Shown: piece by piece, positions 7,815-16,016 of the stretch | How the letters are laid out: the number at the start of each line of letters is the position of its first letter | Numbering within the stretch: the first letter of the stretch is position 1 | Source: UMGS1668 sp035447605 | Lineage (GTDB): Bacteria; Bacillota; Clostridia; Oscillospirales; Ruminococcaceae | Length of the DNA stretch: 64,000 bases | Reading direction: 5' to 3' | NCBI GenBank assembly: GCA_035447605.1 | Contig: DAOTHJ010000003.1 | Location: 62,001-126,000, forward strand | Position numbers and translations under genes: made by a program | The notes under the pieces: generated by a model | Database searches by the model: none | The model's input: the letters and a program-made list of their open reading frames with translations, nothing else | What the model was told of the DNA's origin: nothing

Positions 7815-8726
7815 ATGAAAAAATTCATTGCCCTGCTGCTGCTTCTCTCGCTGCTTTCCGGTTGTACCGCGGAGACGCAGCCAAGTTCGTCCGAAAGTCT
7901 TCCGGAATCCTCCGAGGCGCTTTCTTCCGGGGAATCCGAAAGCCTTTCAGAAGAGAGCGTGGCCGGTCCGTTTTTTGAGCGCTGGAGCGGCTTTACGGAT
8001 CTCAGCGGTCAGCTTCTTGACCTTGACGGGACGGCCGTCAAGAGCTTTGATCTAAATTACGCCCTCGGCTGGAACTTTGACGAAGAAGGTTACCGGAAAA
8101 TCACGATTGACAGCGAGGTGGGGGGCTTTCCCGTCGGCTCAATCTCCAGCAGCTATTATGTATTTTATCATAATGATCTGACGGCGACCGCAGTCTGCAG
8201 CGAAAACAGCTATTACATCGGGCAGATTGAACTGATGAAGGGCATCCTCAAGACCGACGGGGACAGATCTGAATTTTATCCTTATCCAAATGAAGCGGGG
8301 AACAACTTCTTGTTTGTATGCGAGCGCACGGAACTTGAGGAGGAGACGTTCCGGGAGGCAAGCGTGATCGTTCTGGCCGACGGCAGAGAGGTTACGGTTC
8401 AGCCCGTTCCCATCGGGGTCGGCGTATCGACGGAGGATGGAAGAAAAACCCCCGTGACCACCGCCATGCTCGAGGAACTGGCAGGGAAAACGCTAGTTCC
8501 CGATGCGCAGTCGGGCGTGGTTTATCTGGAAGTTGAAATCCGGTTTGAGCCGGGTTCCGTCTATTTTTATCCGCTTTCCGACGGTGAGGGCGGCGGCATC
8601 TGGGGTACGCGGCCGTCGGACAGATCGAGAGCGTGGAAAAAGACATCATCCTCACGGATTTTTCATAAGTTTGGGTATTGGCCGCGGTCTTTCGCGGCCA
8701 ATATTTTTTTTGTTGCTTTCGCTTGA
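7815..8726 (+). CDS. Putative lipoprotein of unknown function, probable frameshift near the 3' end
   Basis: ATG at 7815 follows AAGGAG. Residues 1-16 form a signal peptide with lipobox LSGC, lipidated at Cys17. A Ser/Glu-rich linker (about 20-45) leads into an unrecognised extracytoplasmic domain. As written the frame runs to 8726, straight through the perfect terminator at 8677-8711, and its last 40 or so residues are Arg/Ser-rich and unlike the rest. In the -1 frame from about 8605 the sequence reads GYAAVGQIESVEKDI and stops at TAA 8666-8668, just before the terminator. The original gene therefore most likely ended at 8668, and a single-base loss (or sequencing error) has altered its end. 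Confidence 0.75.
   Translation: MKKFIALLLLLSLLSGCTAETQPSSSESLPESSEALSSGESESLSEESVAGPFFERWSGFTDLSGQLLDLDGTAVKSFDLNYALGWNFDEEGYRKITIDSEVGGFPVGSISSSYYVFYHNDLTATAVCSENSYYIGQIELMKGILKTDGDRSEFYPYPNEAGNNFLFVCERTELEEETFREASVIVLADGREVTVQPVPIGVGVSTEDGRKTPVTTAMLEELAGKTLVPDAQSGVVYLEVEIRFEPGSVYFYPLSDGEGGGIWGTRPSDRSRAWKKTSSSRIFHKFGYWPRSFAANIFFVAFA
8677..8711 (+). terminator. Rho-independent terminator after the lipoprotein gene
   Basis: ATTGGCCGCG (8677-8686) and CGCGGCCAAT (8693-8702) form a perfect 10-bp stem with a 6-nt loop and eight following T. Confidence 0.93.
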
Positions 8727-8841
8727 CAAACTTCCCGGTTTTATCGGAACTCGGCAAAAAACGCTCGCGATCCTCTTTTGAACAAATGCGCTCTGCCGTC
8801 TGAACGGGAGATCATATTTCGACAGATTTTGCCGGACCGGC

Positions 8842-8900
8842 TTGACTTATGGAGGCCGGTCTGCTATAATGTGACCGTAAAAACAAATCGGTCATACGGT
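8842..8900 (+). promoter_or_regulatory. Promoter and dyad operator of the TetR-sms operon
   Basis: TTGACT (8842-8847), a 17-nt spacer and a consensus TATAAT (8865-8870). Immediately downstream is the inverted repeat TGACCG (8872-8877) / CGGTCA (8889-8894), with a second overlapping pair ACCGTA (8874-8879) / TACGGT (8895-8900). This is a natural site for autorepression by the TetR-type protein encoded next (inference). Confidence 0.75.
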
Positions 8901-8917
8901 GACGGGAGGTGAAATTC

Positions 8918-9508
8918 ATGGCGGTGGCGTTTTCGGAACAGGAGAGACAGACCATTCTCCGGAGCCTCAAGGAGATGGCGCGTCAGTGCGCCCTCAGCCT
9001 CGGCGTTCATAAGACGTCGGTGGATCAGCTGGCGCGGGCGGCGGATATTTCCAAGGGGGCCTTTTATAAATTTTATGCCTCCAAGGAGATGCTGTTTCTG
9101 GAAGTGCTCGAGGATATGCATACGGAGGTTTATGAAATTTCCTTTCGCATCTTGGAGCAGAACCGTGACCTGCCCGATGCCGCGCGTGCTGCGGAGGCGG
9201 TGCTGGCCGCCTGCCGGGCCATGGAACAGACCGGCATGATGGATTTTATGGAGCGGGACGTTCCTTGCATTCTGCGAAAAATCCCCCGGGAGATGAAAAA
9301 AAAGCATTACCACAGCGATGCGGTTCACATTCGGGAAGCGCTGAGCCGGGCGGGGCTTGAACCCGTCGGCGGCATGGAACTGGCGGCGGCGGCAATCCGG
9401 GGGCTGATGCTGACGGTCTCCCACCGGGAAAATATCGGGGAACTGTATCCGCAGGTATTGGAGACTTTGGTGCGGGGCGCCTGCGACCGCCTGTTCCCGC
9501 CCAAATAG
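8918..9508 (+). CDS. TetR/AcrR-family transcriptional regulator
   Basis: A 197-residue one-component repressor. An N-terminal helix-turn-helix (about residues 15-55, with TSVDQLARAADISKGAFYKF and the characteristic FYKFYASKEML turn) is followed by an all-helical ligand domain. The ATG at 8918 sits 7 nt after GGGAGGTG; the GTG at 8909 lies inside that ribosome binding site. It is co-oriented with smsC and smsB 76 nt downstream and has a dyad operator in its own promoter. It probably governs the iron-sulfur genes in response to an unknown signal. No Cys cluster for an iron-sulfur sensor is visible, unlike IscR/SufR-type regulators. Confidence 0.88.
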   Translation: MAVAFSEQERQTILRSLKEMARQCALSLGVHKTSVDQLARAADISKGAFYKFYASKEMLFLEVLEDMHTEVYEISFRILEQNRDLPDAARAAEAVLAACRAMEQTGMMDFMERDVPCILRKIPREMKKKHYHSDAVHIREALSRAGLEPVGGMELAAAAIRGLMLTVSHRENIGELYPQVLETLVRGACDRLFPPK

Positions 9509-9584
9509 ATTGCTTTTGTGGTTTATTCCCGCCTTGGATGGTAAATACCTTTAATGGACGTAAAAATTAAAAGAGGTGGTTCAT

Positions 9585-10313
9585 ATGCTTTCTTTAAATC
9601 ATATTTCCTGGAGCGCGCCGGACGGAAAGCCGGTGCTGAAAGATCTCAACCTGACGGTTCCGGATGGAGGGCTTCTGGTCATCACCGGGCCGAACGGGAG
9701 CGGCAAGACGACGCTGGCCCGCATCATCGCGGGAATTGAAGCGCCCGCTTCCGGCCAAATCCTGCTGGATGGGGAGGATATTACGGATCTGGATGTCACC
9801 GAGCGCGCAAAAAAAGGCATCAGCTTTGCCTTTCAGCAGCCGGTCCGCTTCAAGGGAATCACGGTGCGTAAGCTGATCGAGATTGCCGCCGGCGGCTCGC
9901 TGGATGAAAAACAGCTCTGCAACATCCTCAGCAGAGTGGGCCTCTGCGTGAAGGATTATCTGGACCGCGAGGTGAACGCGACGCTGTCGGGCGGCGAGAT
10001 CAAGCGCATCGAGATCGCAACCGTGCTCGCGCGGCATACCAAGCTCTCAATTTTCGACGAGCCGGAGGCCGGCATCGACCTGTGGAGCTTCAAGAATCTC
10101 ATCGACGTATTCAAAAACATGCATGAAGATCTGAGCGGGGCGCTTGTCATCATCTCGCATCAGGAGCGGATTCTGCGGATTGCGGATGAGATTGTGCTTT
10201 TGGCCGACGGAACGGTTCAGGCATCCGGCGCAAGGGATGAAATGATGGCGCGCGTCCTTGCGGCCGGAGACATCGCCGTCTGCCGCAAAGAGGAGGAATT
10301 GTTCCATGAATGA
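9585..10313 (+). CDS. smsC: SmsC/SufC-like ABC ATPase of a minimal SUF system
   Basis: A 242-residue ABC ATPase. Walker A GPNGSGKTT (residues 35-43), signature LSGGEIKRIEIA (near 130), Walker B LSIFDEPEAGID (near 155) and the switch His in ISHQ (near 195) are all present. It lacks any membrane partner and overlaps by 8 bp a SufB/D-like scaffold gene. That pairing identifies it as the SufC-type ATPase of the two-gene SUF-like minimal system described in anaerobes and archaea, which assembles Fe-S clusters in the cytoplasm. ATG 9585 follows AAGAGGTGG. Family certainty is high; the Sms rather than full SUF label rests on the two-gene context. Confidence 0.88.
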   Translation: MLSLNHISWSAPDGKPVLKDLNLTVPDGGLLVITGPNGSGKTTLARIIAGIEAPASGQILLDGEDITDLDVTERAKKGISFAFQQPVRFKGITVRKLIEIAAGGSLDEKQLCNILSRVGLCVKDYLDREVNATLSGGEIKRIEIATVLARHTKLSIFDEPEAGIDLWSFKNLIDVFKNMHEDLSGALVIISHQERILRIADEIVLLADGTVQASGARDEMMARVLAAGDIAVCRKEEELFHE

Positions 10314-11223
10314 GACGACAAAAAAGTTGCTGAAGATGATTTCGGACTGGACCGGAACCTTTAAGGGCGCCTACAATATCCGTGAGGACGGCGGCTGCGC
10401 GGGCCGGAAATCCAGTGAAAATATTAAAATTGAGAGCAAAACGGACAAGCCTGGGCTGGATATTCATATTCTGCCGGGAACGATCGGGGAGAGCGTTTAT
10501 ATTCCCGCCTGCGTCACCCACGGCAACGTGGATGATCTTGTATATAACGATTTTTATGTCGGACGGAATGCCGATGTCATCATCGTGGCCGGGTGCGGAG
10601 TTCATACCGAAAACGGCGAGCCCGCCCGCCACAACGGCATTCACCGCTTCTTTTTGGAACCGGGCGCGCGCGTAAAATATGTAGAAAAGCATATCGGCAC
10701 CGGAAAAGGGACGGGTATCCGCACCATCGACCCGGTGACGGAGGCCTATCTTGCCGAAAACTCGGTTCTGGAGATGGATACCGCCCAGATCGGCGGCGTG
10801 GATCACTCGGTGCGCAAGACGACCGCAACTGTGGCTGCGGGTGCGAAACTGCTGATCCGGGAACGCCTTCTGACCGAAAACGAGCAGGAGGCGGAGACCT
10901 TCTTTCAGGTGGATTTAAACGGAGAAGGCTCGGGTGCGGATCTGATTTCCCGCTCCGTCGCCAGGGGTTCCTCGCATCAGACCTATACCTCCACGATTGT
11001 CGGCAACGCGCCGTGCAGCGGCCATTCCGAATGCGACGCGATCATCGACGGCGCCGCCATAGTGGATGCTTCGCCGAAGCTCTACGCGCATCATGTGGAA
11101 GCGGCGCTGATCCATGAGGCGGCCATCGGCAAAATTGCCGGAGAGCAGATTCTGAAACTGCGCACGCTGGGGCTTACCGAGCAGGAGGCCGAGGCCAAGA
11201 TCGTCGAGGGCTTCCTCAGCTGA
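10306..11223 (+). CDS. smsB: SmsB/SufBD-like Fe-S cluster scaffold protein
   Basis: 305 residues with the SufB/SufD right-handed beta-helix core (repeated short strands from about 90 to 250) and the C-terminal helical region that binds SufC (LYAHHVEAALIHEAAIGKIA, then the conserved LGLTEQEAEAKIVEGFLS end). It is much shorter than SufB (about 470), as expected for the minimal system. AGGAGG lies 9 nt before ATG 10306, and the gene overlaps smsC by 8 bp, indicating translational coupling. It would bind ATPase and build Fe-S clusters. No cysteine desulfurase or SufU/NifU gene is adjacent, so the sulfur source must be encoded elsewhere or be sulfide. Confidence 0.87.
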   Translation: MNETTKKLLKMISDWTGTFKGAYNIREDGGCAGRKSSENIKIESKTDKPGLDIHILPGTIGESVYIPACVTHGNVDDLVYNDFYVGRNADVIIVAGCGVHTENGEPARHNGIHRFFLEPGARVKYVEKHIGTGKGTGIRTIDPVTEAYLAENSVLEMDTAQIGGVDHSVRKTTATVAAGAKLLIRERLLTENEQEAETFFQVDLNGEGSGADLISRSVARGSSHQTYTSTIVGNAPCSGHSECDAIIDGAAIVDASPKLYAHHVEAALIHEAAIGKIAGEQILKLRTLGLTEQEAEAKIVEGFLS

Positions 11224-11293
11224 CACAAAAGAGACGGAGTTCCGGGCGTTTTGGCCGGACATGACACAGGGAAAGGAGACGGACGGCGGAAGA

Positions 11294-12070
11294 ATGGAGA
11301 TGTTTTATGGAATCCTGATTCCTTTTTTGGGAACCGCTCTGGGCGCGGCCTGTGTGTTCTTTACCAAAAAGACCATCAGCGATCCCGTGCAGCGCGCGCT
11401 GACCGGGTTTGCGGCCGGGGTCATGTCAGCGGCTTCCGTCTGGAGCCTTCTGATCCCGGCGATCGAGCAGTCTGCGGACAAAGGCCGGTGGTCGTTCGTT
11501 CCTGCCGTGCTCGGCTTCTGGGTCGGAATTCTGTTTTTGCTGATGCTAGACCATGTTATTCCGCATCTGCACCGAAACAGTGAGCACGCGGAGGGCCCAA
11601 AAAGCTGTCTCAAAAAGACAACGATGCTGGTGCTGGCTGTCACGCTGCACAATATTCCCGAAGGAATGGCCGTCGGCGTGGTCTATGCCGGCTGTCTTGC
11701 CGGGAATGTGCGGATTACGGCAATGGGCGCATTGGCGCTTTCCCTCGGCGTCGCCATTCAGAATTTTCCGGAGGGTGCCATCGTTTCGATGCCGCTCCGG
11801 GCCGGGGGAATAAAAAAATCAAAGGCCTTCGCCGCCGGCGTGCTTTCCGGCATTGTGGAACCTATCGGTGCGGTGCTGACCGTTTTGGCGGTCGGGTGGA
11901 TCGTTCCCGCGCTGCCGTATATGCTGGGCTTCGCCGCGGGGGCGATGATCTATGTGGTGGTGGAGGAGCTGATCCCCGAGATGTCGGAGGGCAGGCATTC
12001 CAATATCGGCACGCTGTTTTTTGCCGTCGGCTTCAGCGTGATGATGGTGCTGGATGTGGCGCTGGGCTGA
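11294..12070 (+). CDS. ZIP-family divalent metal transporter
   Basis: An integral membrane protein of about 258 residues with about eight hydrophobic segments and the two metal-site motifs of the GufA/ZupT branch: HNIPEG (TM4, near residue 120) and QNFPEG (TM5, near 155). It would import zinc or iron. Start is uncertain: ATG at 11294 (or 11300) places the first membrane helix right at the N-terminus, whereas the ATG at 11261 has no ribosome binding site. It lies about 70 nt after smsB in the same direction with no terminator between, so it may be co-transcribed; an iron-uptake role beside Fe-S assembly would make sense but is inference. Confidence 0.88.
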   Translation: MEMFYGILIPFLGTALGAACVFFTKKTISDPVQRALTGFAAGVMSAASVWSLLIPAIEQSADKGRWSFVPAVLGFWVGILFLLMLDHVIPHLHRNSEHAEGPKSCLKKTTMLVLAVTLHNIPEGMAVGVVYAGCLAGNVRITAMGALALSLGVAIQNFPEGAIVSMPLRAGGIKKSKAFAAGVLSGIVEPIGAVLTVLAVGWIVPALPYMLGFAAGAMIYVVVEELIPEMSEGRHSNIGTLFFAVGFSVMMVLDVALG

Positions 12071-12176
12071 AGCCCGGCCGCAGGAGAAAAATTTTCCGAA
12101 TGCCTGTGACCAGAAGAGCTCCTTTGATCGGTTTTGTCCTACGTGACGGCGCTTTTCAAGAAGGCTCTTTCGCATT

Positions 12177-12204
12177 TTGTGCCGGGAATGGGTATCTTTA
12201 TAAT
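12177..12204 (+). promoter_or_regulatory. Candidate promoter of uvsE
   Basis: TTGTGC (12177-12182), a 16-nt spacer and a consensus TATAAT (12199-12204), about 60 nt upstream of the uvsE start. Confidence 0.45.
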
Positions 12205-12262
12205 AATGAATAGGGGAAACTCCGAACGATTCGATCGGCCGTTTGTTTGATGAGGTGAGACC

Positions 12263-13516
12263 ATGAGTATTGGATATGCCTGTTTGGCTGTCGGTGTACC
12301 GGATACGGACATAAAAGGATGTCTGCTGAAAAACGCCGGCGAAGAAAAACTGACGGAACTGATCCGGCATAATCTGACGTCTCTCAAAAAAATCATCGCC
12401 TACAACGACGAGAACGGGATCCGCCTTTTCCGGATCAGCTCGGATATCATCCCTTTCGGCTCCGGCCCGGTTCATCCGCTGCCGTGGGCGGATCTTTTCA
12501 GGGAGGAACTCTCCGACATCGGGGAGAATATAGAGAAAGCCGGCATCCGCGTCTCGATGCATCCGGGGCAGTACACCGTACTGAATTCACCGGAAATACA
12601 GGTGGCGGAGAGAGCGAAAGAGGATCTCCGCTATCACGCGGCGTTTCTGGAGAGTCTGGGCGCCGGCTCCGCCAACAAGATTATTTTGCACGTCGGTGGC
12701 GTTTACGGAGACAAAAAGACCGCCGTACAGCGGTTTTCTGAGCGTTACCGGGATCTGGATGAATCGGTTCGGCGCCGCCTCGTATTGGAGAACGACGACC
12801 GATCATACCACATCGGCGACGTGCTCGAACTGGGCGCGCATCTCGGCATTCCGGTTGTCTACGACAACCTTCACAACAGGGTCAACGGCTGCGATCCGTC
12901 GAAGAGCGACGCCTTCTGGATTTCCCAGTGCGCGCCGTCGTGGAGCGAAAAGGACGGCCGGCAAAAGGTGCACTATTCGCAACAGGCTCGGGGGAAGAAC
13001 GCCGGTTCCCATTCCGGGAGCATCGCCGCCGATGAATTTCTGGATTTCTTCGCGTCGCTCGAGGGGGACAAGCCGGACATCATGCTCGAAGTCAAGGATA
13101 AAAATCTCTCCGCCGTCAAGTGTATCAACTGCACGGCAGAGCAGGGGAGTATCGGGGCGCTGGAGCTTGAGTGGGGCAGATATAAATATGCGGTGCTCGA
13201 AAAAGCGCCGGACGATTACCGAAAAATCCGGGAGCTTCTGAAGGAGAAGTCGGCGTACCCGGCACTCGCTTTCTACCATCTGATCGAACATGCTTATGCG
13301 CAGGAGGCCGTACCGGGGAACGCCGTCAACGCCGCCCTGCACGTCTGGGGATATTTTAAGAATTCAGCGGCGGAAGGAGAAAAAAAGCGCTTTTTCTCCC
13401 TGCTTGAGAACTATGAAGAGAATGGGCTCCCCGTGGAGAGGATCAAGCGATTCTTGTCGGGGCTGACGGAAAAATACCGGCAGGAGTACCTACGCCATTC
13501 CTATTATTTTCTCTGA
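12263..13516 (+). CDS. uvsE: UV damage endonuclease UvsE with C-terminal YbgA-like (DUF1722) extension
   Basis: Residues 1 to about 290 form the UVDE TIM-barrel: SIGYACLAVG start, RISSDIIPFGS, SMHPGQYTVLNSPE, IILHVGGVYGDK, LVLENDDRSY, VVYDNLHNRVNG, HYSQQ and IMLEVKDKNLSAVK carry the His/Glu/Asp ligands of the three-metal site. The enzyme nicks DNA 5' of UV photoproducts and other lesions. Residues from about 305 to 417 go beyond the usual 300-330 residue family length and resemble the YbgA/DUF1722 domain (HVWGYFKNSAAEGEKKRFF ... YRQEYLRHSYYF). The ATG at 12263 follows GAGGTGAG. Monocistronic, convergent with the TspO-like gene. The extension's role is unknown. Confidence 0.93.
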   Translation: MSIGYACLAVGVPDTDIKGCLLKNAGEEKLTELIRHNLTSLKKIIAYNDENGIRLFRISSDIIPFGSGPVHPLPWADLFREELSDIGENIEKAGIRVSMHPGQYTVLNSPEIQVAERAKEDLRYHAAFLESLGAGSANKIILHVGGVYGDKKTAVQRFSERYRDLDESVRRRLVLENDDRSYHIGDVLELGAHLGIPVVYDNLHNRVNGCDPSKSDAFWISQCAPSWSEKDGRQKVHYSQQARGKNAGSHSGSIAADEFLDFFASLEGDKPDIMLEVKDKNLSAVKCINCTAEQGSIGALELEWGRYKYAVLEKAPDDYRKIRELLKEKSAYPALAFYHLIEHAYAQEAVPGNAVNAALHVWGYFKNSAAEGEKKRFFSLLENYEENGLPVERIKRFLSGLTEKYRQEYLRHSYYFL

Positions 13517-13557
13517 TATGGCCTTGCGGTTCGGACACCGCCTCAAAAATTGTGAAT

Positions 13558-13606
13558 AAAAAGACACCCCCAATGGTCGGATCCGGCCGTCGGGGGTGTC
13601 TTTTTT
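13558..13606. terminator. Bidirectional terminator between uvsE and the TspO-like gene
   Basis: AAAAAGACACCCCC (13558-13571) pairs perfectly with GGGGGTGTCTTTTTT, giving A/T flanks on both sides. It serves both converging genes. Confidence 0.93.
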
Positions 13607-13620
13607 GAATTTTTTGTCGG

Positions 13621-14430
13621 TCAGGCTTTCGTGCTGGCCGGCTGCTTTTTGGTTTCCGGGAGCATCGCAAAGCGATTCTGATAAAACTGAACGGCGGTGG
13701 CGGCGATCAGGATGGCGATCCCGACGAGGGATACGGTCTGCAAAGCACCATACTGGCCCTGATAGCCCTCCGGGGACTTCAAAAACGTATAAATTCCAAG
13801 ATAAGCCCATGCGACGGGCAGCGGAAATACGACATTCCGGTTCCTCATCTGAACAAAAACAATCAGCAGAACGGCCATGGCCAGCGTAATCATCGCCCAT
13901 GCCTCATCGTCGATGCCGAAGCGGTTCCATCCCAGTTTGACCAGCGCCGCAGCGATATTTACGACCGTGGCGATGAAGAGCCAGCCGGTATAGAGCCCGA
14001 AACTCAGGGGTAACAGCCAGCGTTTTCTTTCCTGAATTGTTAAAAGCTTCTGGCAGATCAGAGACAACGTGATCACCAGTCCCAGAATAAGGAGTGCGGA
14101 GATCTCCAGCTGCAGATACGAGAAAGCGACGATCCACGCCATGTTGAACATGCAGGAGATCCGGAAAAGAGGCGTGATCCGATCCGTGGCTTTTTGATAA
14201 TAGGGGTCGCCTTTTTTGACGATCATGACGATGACGGAAGCGATCAGCAGGGAATAGATCACGCTCCAGATGCCGAATGTGGCCGGGCTTGGCGTGATCA
14301 GCGTCGGGTATCTGTCGGAGACCTGTTTTTGAGAGAGCCCGTTGATGATTCCGGTTGCGCCCAAGGTGTTGACGGCCAGAGTGACTGCCAGAAACAGACC
14401 GTTGATCCATACTTTTTTTGTTCTGCCCAT
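13621..14430 (-). CDS. TspO/MBR-like tryptophan-rich sensory membrane protein
   Basis: 269 residues with about seven hydrophobic helices. TPSPATFGIWSVIYSLL (near residue 50) and CMFNMAWIVAFSYLQ (near 95) match the first helices of the TspO/MBR (tryptophan-rich sensory protein) family, which binds tetrapyrroles or related ligands in bacteria. The protein is longer than classical TspO (about 160 residues), as in the YpaA-like longer members known from Bacillota. Start ATG 14430 is preceded by AAAGGAGG, and a TATAAT (minus strand, 14514-14509) lies about 80 nt upstream. It is divergent from the arg operon and convergent with uvsE. Ligand and function are not evident. Confidence 0.7.
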   Translation of the reverse strand: MGRTKKVWINGLFLAVTLAVNTLGATGIINGLSQKQVSDRYPTLITPSPATFGIWSVIYSLLIASVIVMIVKKGDPYYQKATDRITPLFRISCMFNMAWIVAFSYLQLEISALLILGLVITLSLICQKLLTIQERKRWLLPLSFGLYTGWLFIATVVNIAAALVKLGWNRFGIDDEAWAMITLAMAVLLIVFVQMRNRNVVFPLPVAWAYLGIYTFLKSPEGYQGQYGALQTVSLVGIAILIAATAVQFYQNRFAMLPETKKQPASTKA

Positions 14431-14691
14431 AATAGTCCTCCTTTAACGATGTGAGAAGGCGGTGAGATCCGCCGGCGGCAAACAAGGTCAATAATTTCCT
14501 TTTTCTTCATTATAGTACAATTTTCGCCAAAACGGAAATAGATTTCTAAAAAAAATTGGGGCCGAAACAGGAATCGGCGGAGCCCGAAAAAGGGGATCCC
14601 GTTCCGGTACGGCAGCCTCGCTGTGCAAGATGCATAAACATGTGAATTCATGAAACACATTCCTGACAATTTGGACAAAGTAAAAAAATGT

Positions 14692-14732
14692 GATGAATAA
14701 TTATTGACAATTACTGCATAAATATTTATAAT
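14692..14732 (+). promoter_or_regulatory. Arginine operon promoter overlapped by two ARG-box-like palindromes
   Basis: TTGACA (14704-14709), a 17-nt spacer and TATAAT (14727-14732) make a near-perfect sigma-A promoter 40 nt upstream of argG. TGAATAATTATTGA (14694-14707) overlaps the -35 and differs at one position from the symmetric ARG-box core TGAATAATTATTCA. A second palindrome, ATAAATATTTAT (14718-14729), overlaps the spacer and -10. Binding of an ArgR/AhrC hexamer here would repress the operon when arginine is plentiful (established for the family; inferred here). Confidence 0.8.
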
Positions 14733-14771
14733 ACGAGATAAAATACACACCCGAATCTGGAGGCGGAAACA

Positions 14772-16007
14772 ATGAAGAAGGAAGATATCAAAAAAGTGGT
14801 CCTCGCTTATTCCGGGGGACTCGACACGTCCGTAATTATTCCGTGGCTGAAGGAAAATTACAACAACTGCGAGGTCATTGCGGTCTCCGGAAACGTGGGG
14901 CAGGCGGACGAGCTCGAGGGGCTGGAGGAACGCGCGCGAAAATCGGGCGCATCCAAGCTCTACATAGAAGATCTGACGGATGAATTCGTCAACGACTATA
15001 TCATCCCCACCGTGCAGGCCGGCGCAAAGTATGAGGAGTACATGCTCGGCACCTCCTTCGCCCGCCCGATCATTGCCAAGAGACTCGTGGAGATCGCCAA
15101 GGACGAAGGAGCGGACGCGATCTGCCACGGATGCACCGGAAAAGGAAACGATCAGGTGCGGTTTGAGCTCACGATTAAGGCATTTGCGCCGGATATGGCG
15201 ATCATCGCCCCGTGGCGCGAGTGGTCCATCAAATCCCGCGAGGAAGAGATCGCCTATGCCGAGGCGCACGACATTCCCCTCCGGATCAGCCGGGAGACAA
15301 ACTACTCCAAGGATAAAAACCTGTGGCATCTTTCCCACGAGGGACTCGATCTGGAGGACGCCGGCAACGAGCCTCAGTATGAAAAAGAGGGCTTTCTGGA
15401 GATGGGCGTCTCTCCGCTTCAGGCGCCCGACAAACCCACCTATCTCACGCTTGATTTCGTTCAGGGAAAGCCGACCGCGCTCGACGGCAAGACGATGAGC
15501 GCGAAAGAAATCATTTATGCGCTCAACAAGATCGGCGGCGAGAACGGCATCGGCCTTTTGGATATTGTGGAAAACCGGCTCGTCGGCCTCAAATGCCGCG
15601 GCGTTTACGAGACGCCGGGCGGCGCGATTCTCTACTTCGCACACAACTATCTTGAGACGGTCTGTCTGGATAAATATACGGCGCACAAGAAGCAGGAGCT
15701 CGCGATCACCTTTGCGGAACTGGTCTATAACGGGCAGTGGTTCACGACACTCCGCGAGGCGCTCAGCGCTTTTGTGGAAAAAACGCAGGAAAACGTCACC
15801 GGAACCGTCAAAATCAAACTTTACAAAGGCAATCTCATCAAAGCGGGCGTCTGGAGCGAACATTCGCTCTATTCCGAGGAAATCGCCACATTCGGCGAGG
15901 ATCACGTCTACAATCAGGCGGACGCCGCGGGCTTCATCAGCCTGTATGGCCTGCCGATCAAGGTGCAGGCGCAGGTCAACGCGAAAAACAACAAGAAATC
16001 AAATTGA
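14772..16007 (+). CDS. argG: Argininosuccinate synthase
   Basis: Full-length ArgG (411 residues), which joins citrulline and aspartate at the cost of ATP. Diagnostic motifs: the N-terminal PP-loop AYSGGLDTS (residues 12-20), GCTGKGNDQVRFE (near 120, aspartate and ATP site) and the SREETNYSKDKNLWHLSHEG-like segment near 175-190. The start ATG follows a GGAGG-type site (CTGGAGGCGGAAACA) by about 8 nt. It is the first gene of the operon, directly behind the ARG-box promoter, and is separated from argH by 9 nt. Confidence 0.97.
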   Translation: MKKEDIKKVVLAYSGGLDTSVIIPWLKENYNNCEVIAVSGNVGQADELEGLEERARKSGASKLYIEDLTDEFVNDYIIPTVQAGAKYEEYMLGTSFARPIIAKRLVEIAKDEGADAICHGCTGKGNDQVRFELTIKAFAPDMAIIAPWREWSIKSREEEIAYAEAHDIPLRISRETNYSKDKNLWHLSHEGLDLEDAGNEPQYEKEGFLEMGVSPLQAPDKPTYLTLDFVQGKPTALDGKTMSAKEIIYALNKIGGENGIGLLDIVENRLVGLKCRGVYETPGGAILYFAHNYLETVCLDKYTAHKKQELAITFAELVYNGQWFTTLREALSAFVEKTQENVTGTVKIKLYKGNLIKAGVWSEHSLYSEEIATFGEDHVYNQADAAGFISLYGLPIKVQAQVNAKNNKKSN

Positions 16008-16016
16008 GGTGGCGAA

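Noticed and set aside
14431..14691. Leader region between the TspO-like gene and argG considered for a T-box or riboswitch
   Set aside because: No T-box core, no specifier structure, and no terminator/antiterminator pair; the ARG-box-like sites explain argG regulation.
14298..15905. 535-codon minus-strand open frame opposite argG
   Set aside because: Antisense shadow of a GC-rich coding sequence with Arg/Phe/Leu-biased composition; argG on the plus strand is complete.
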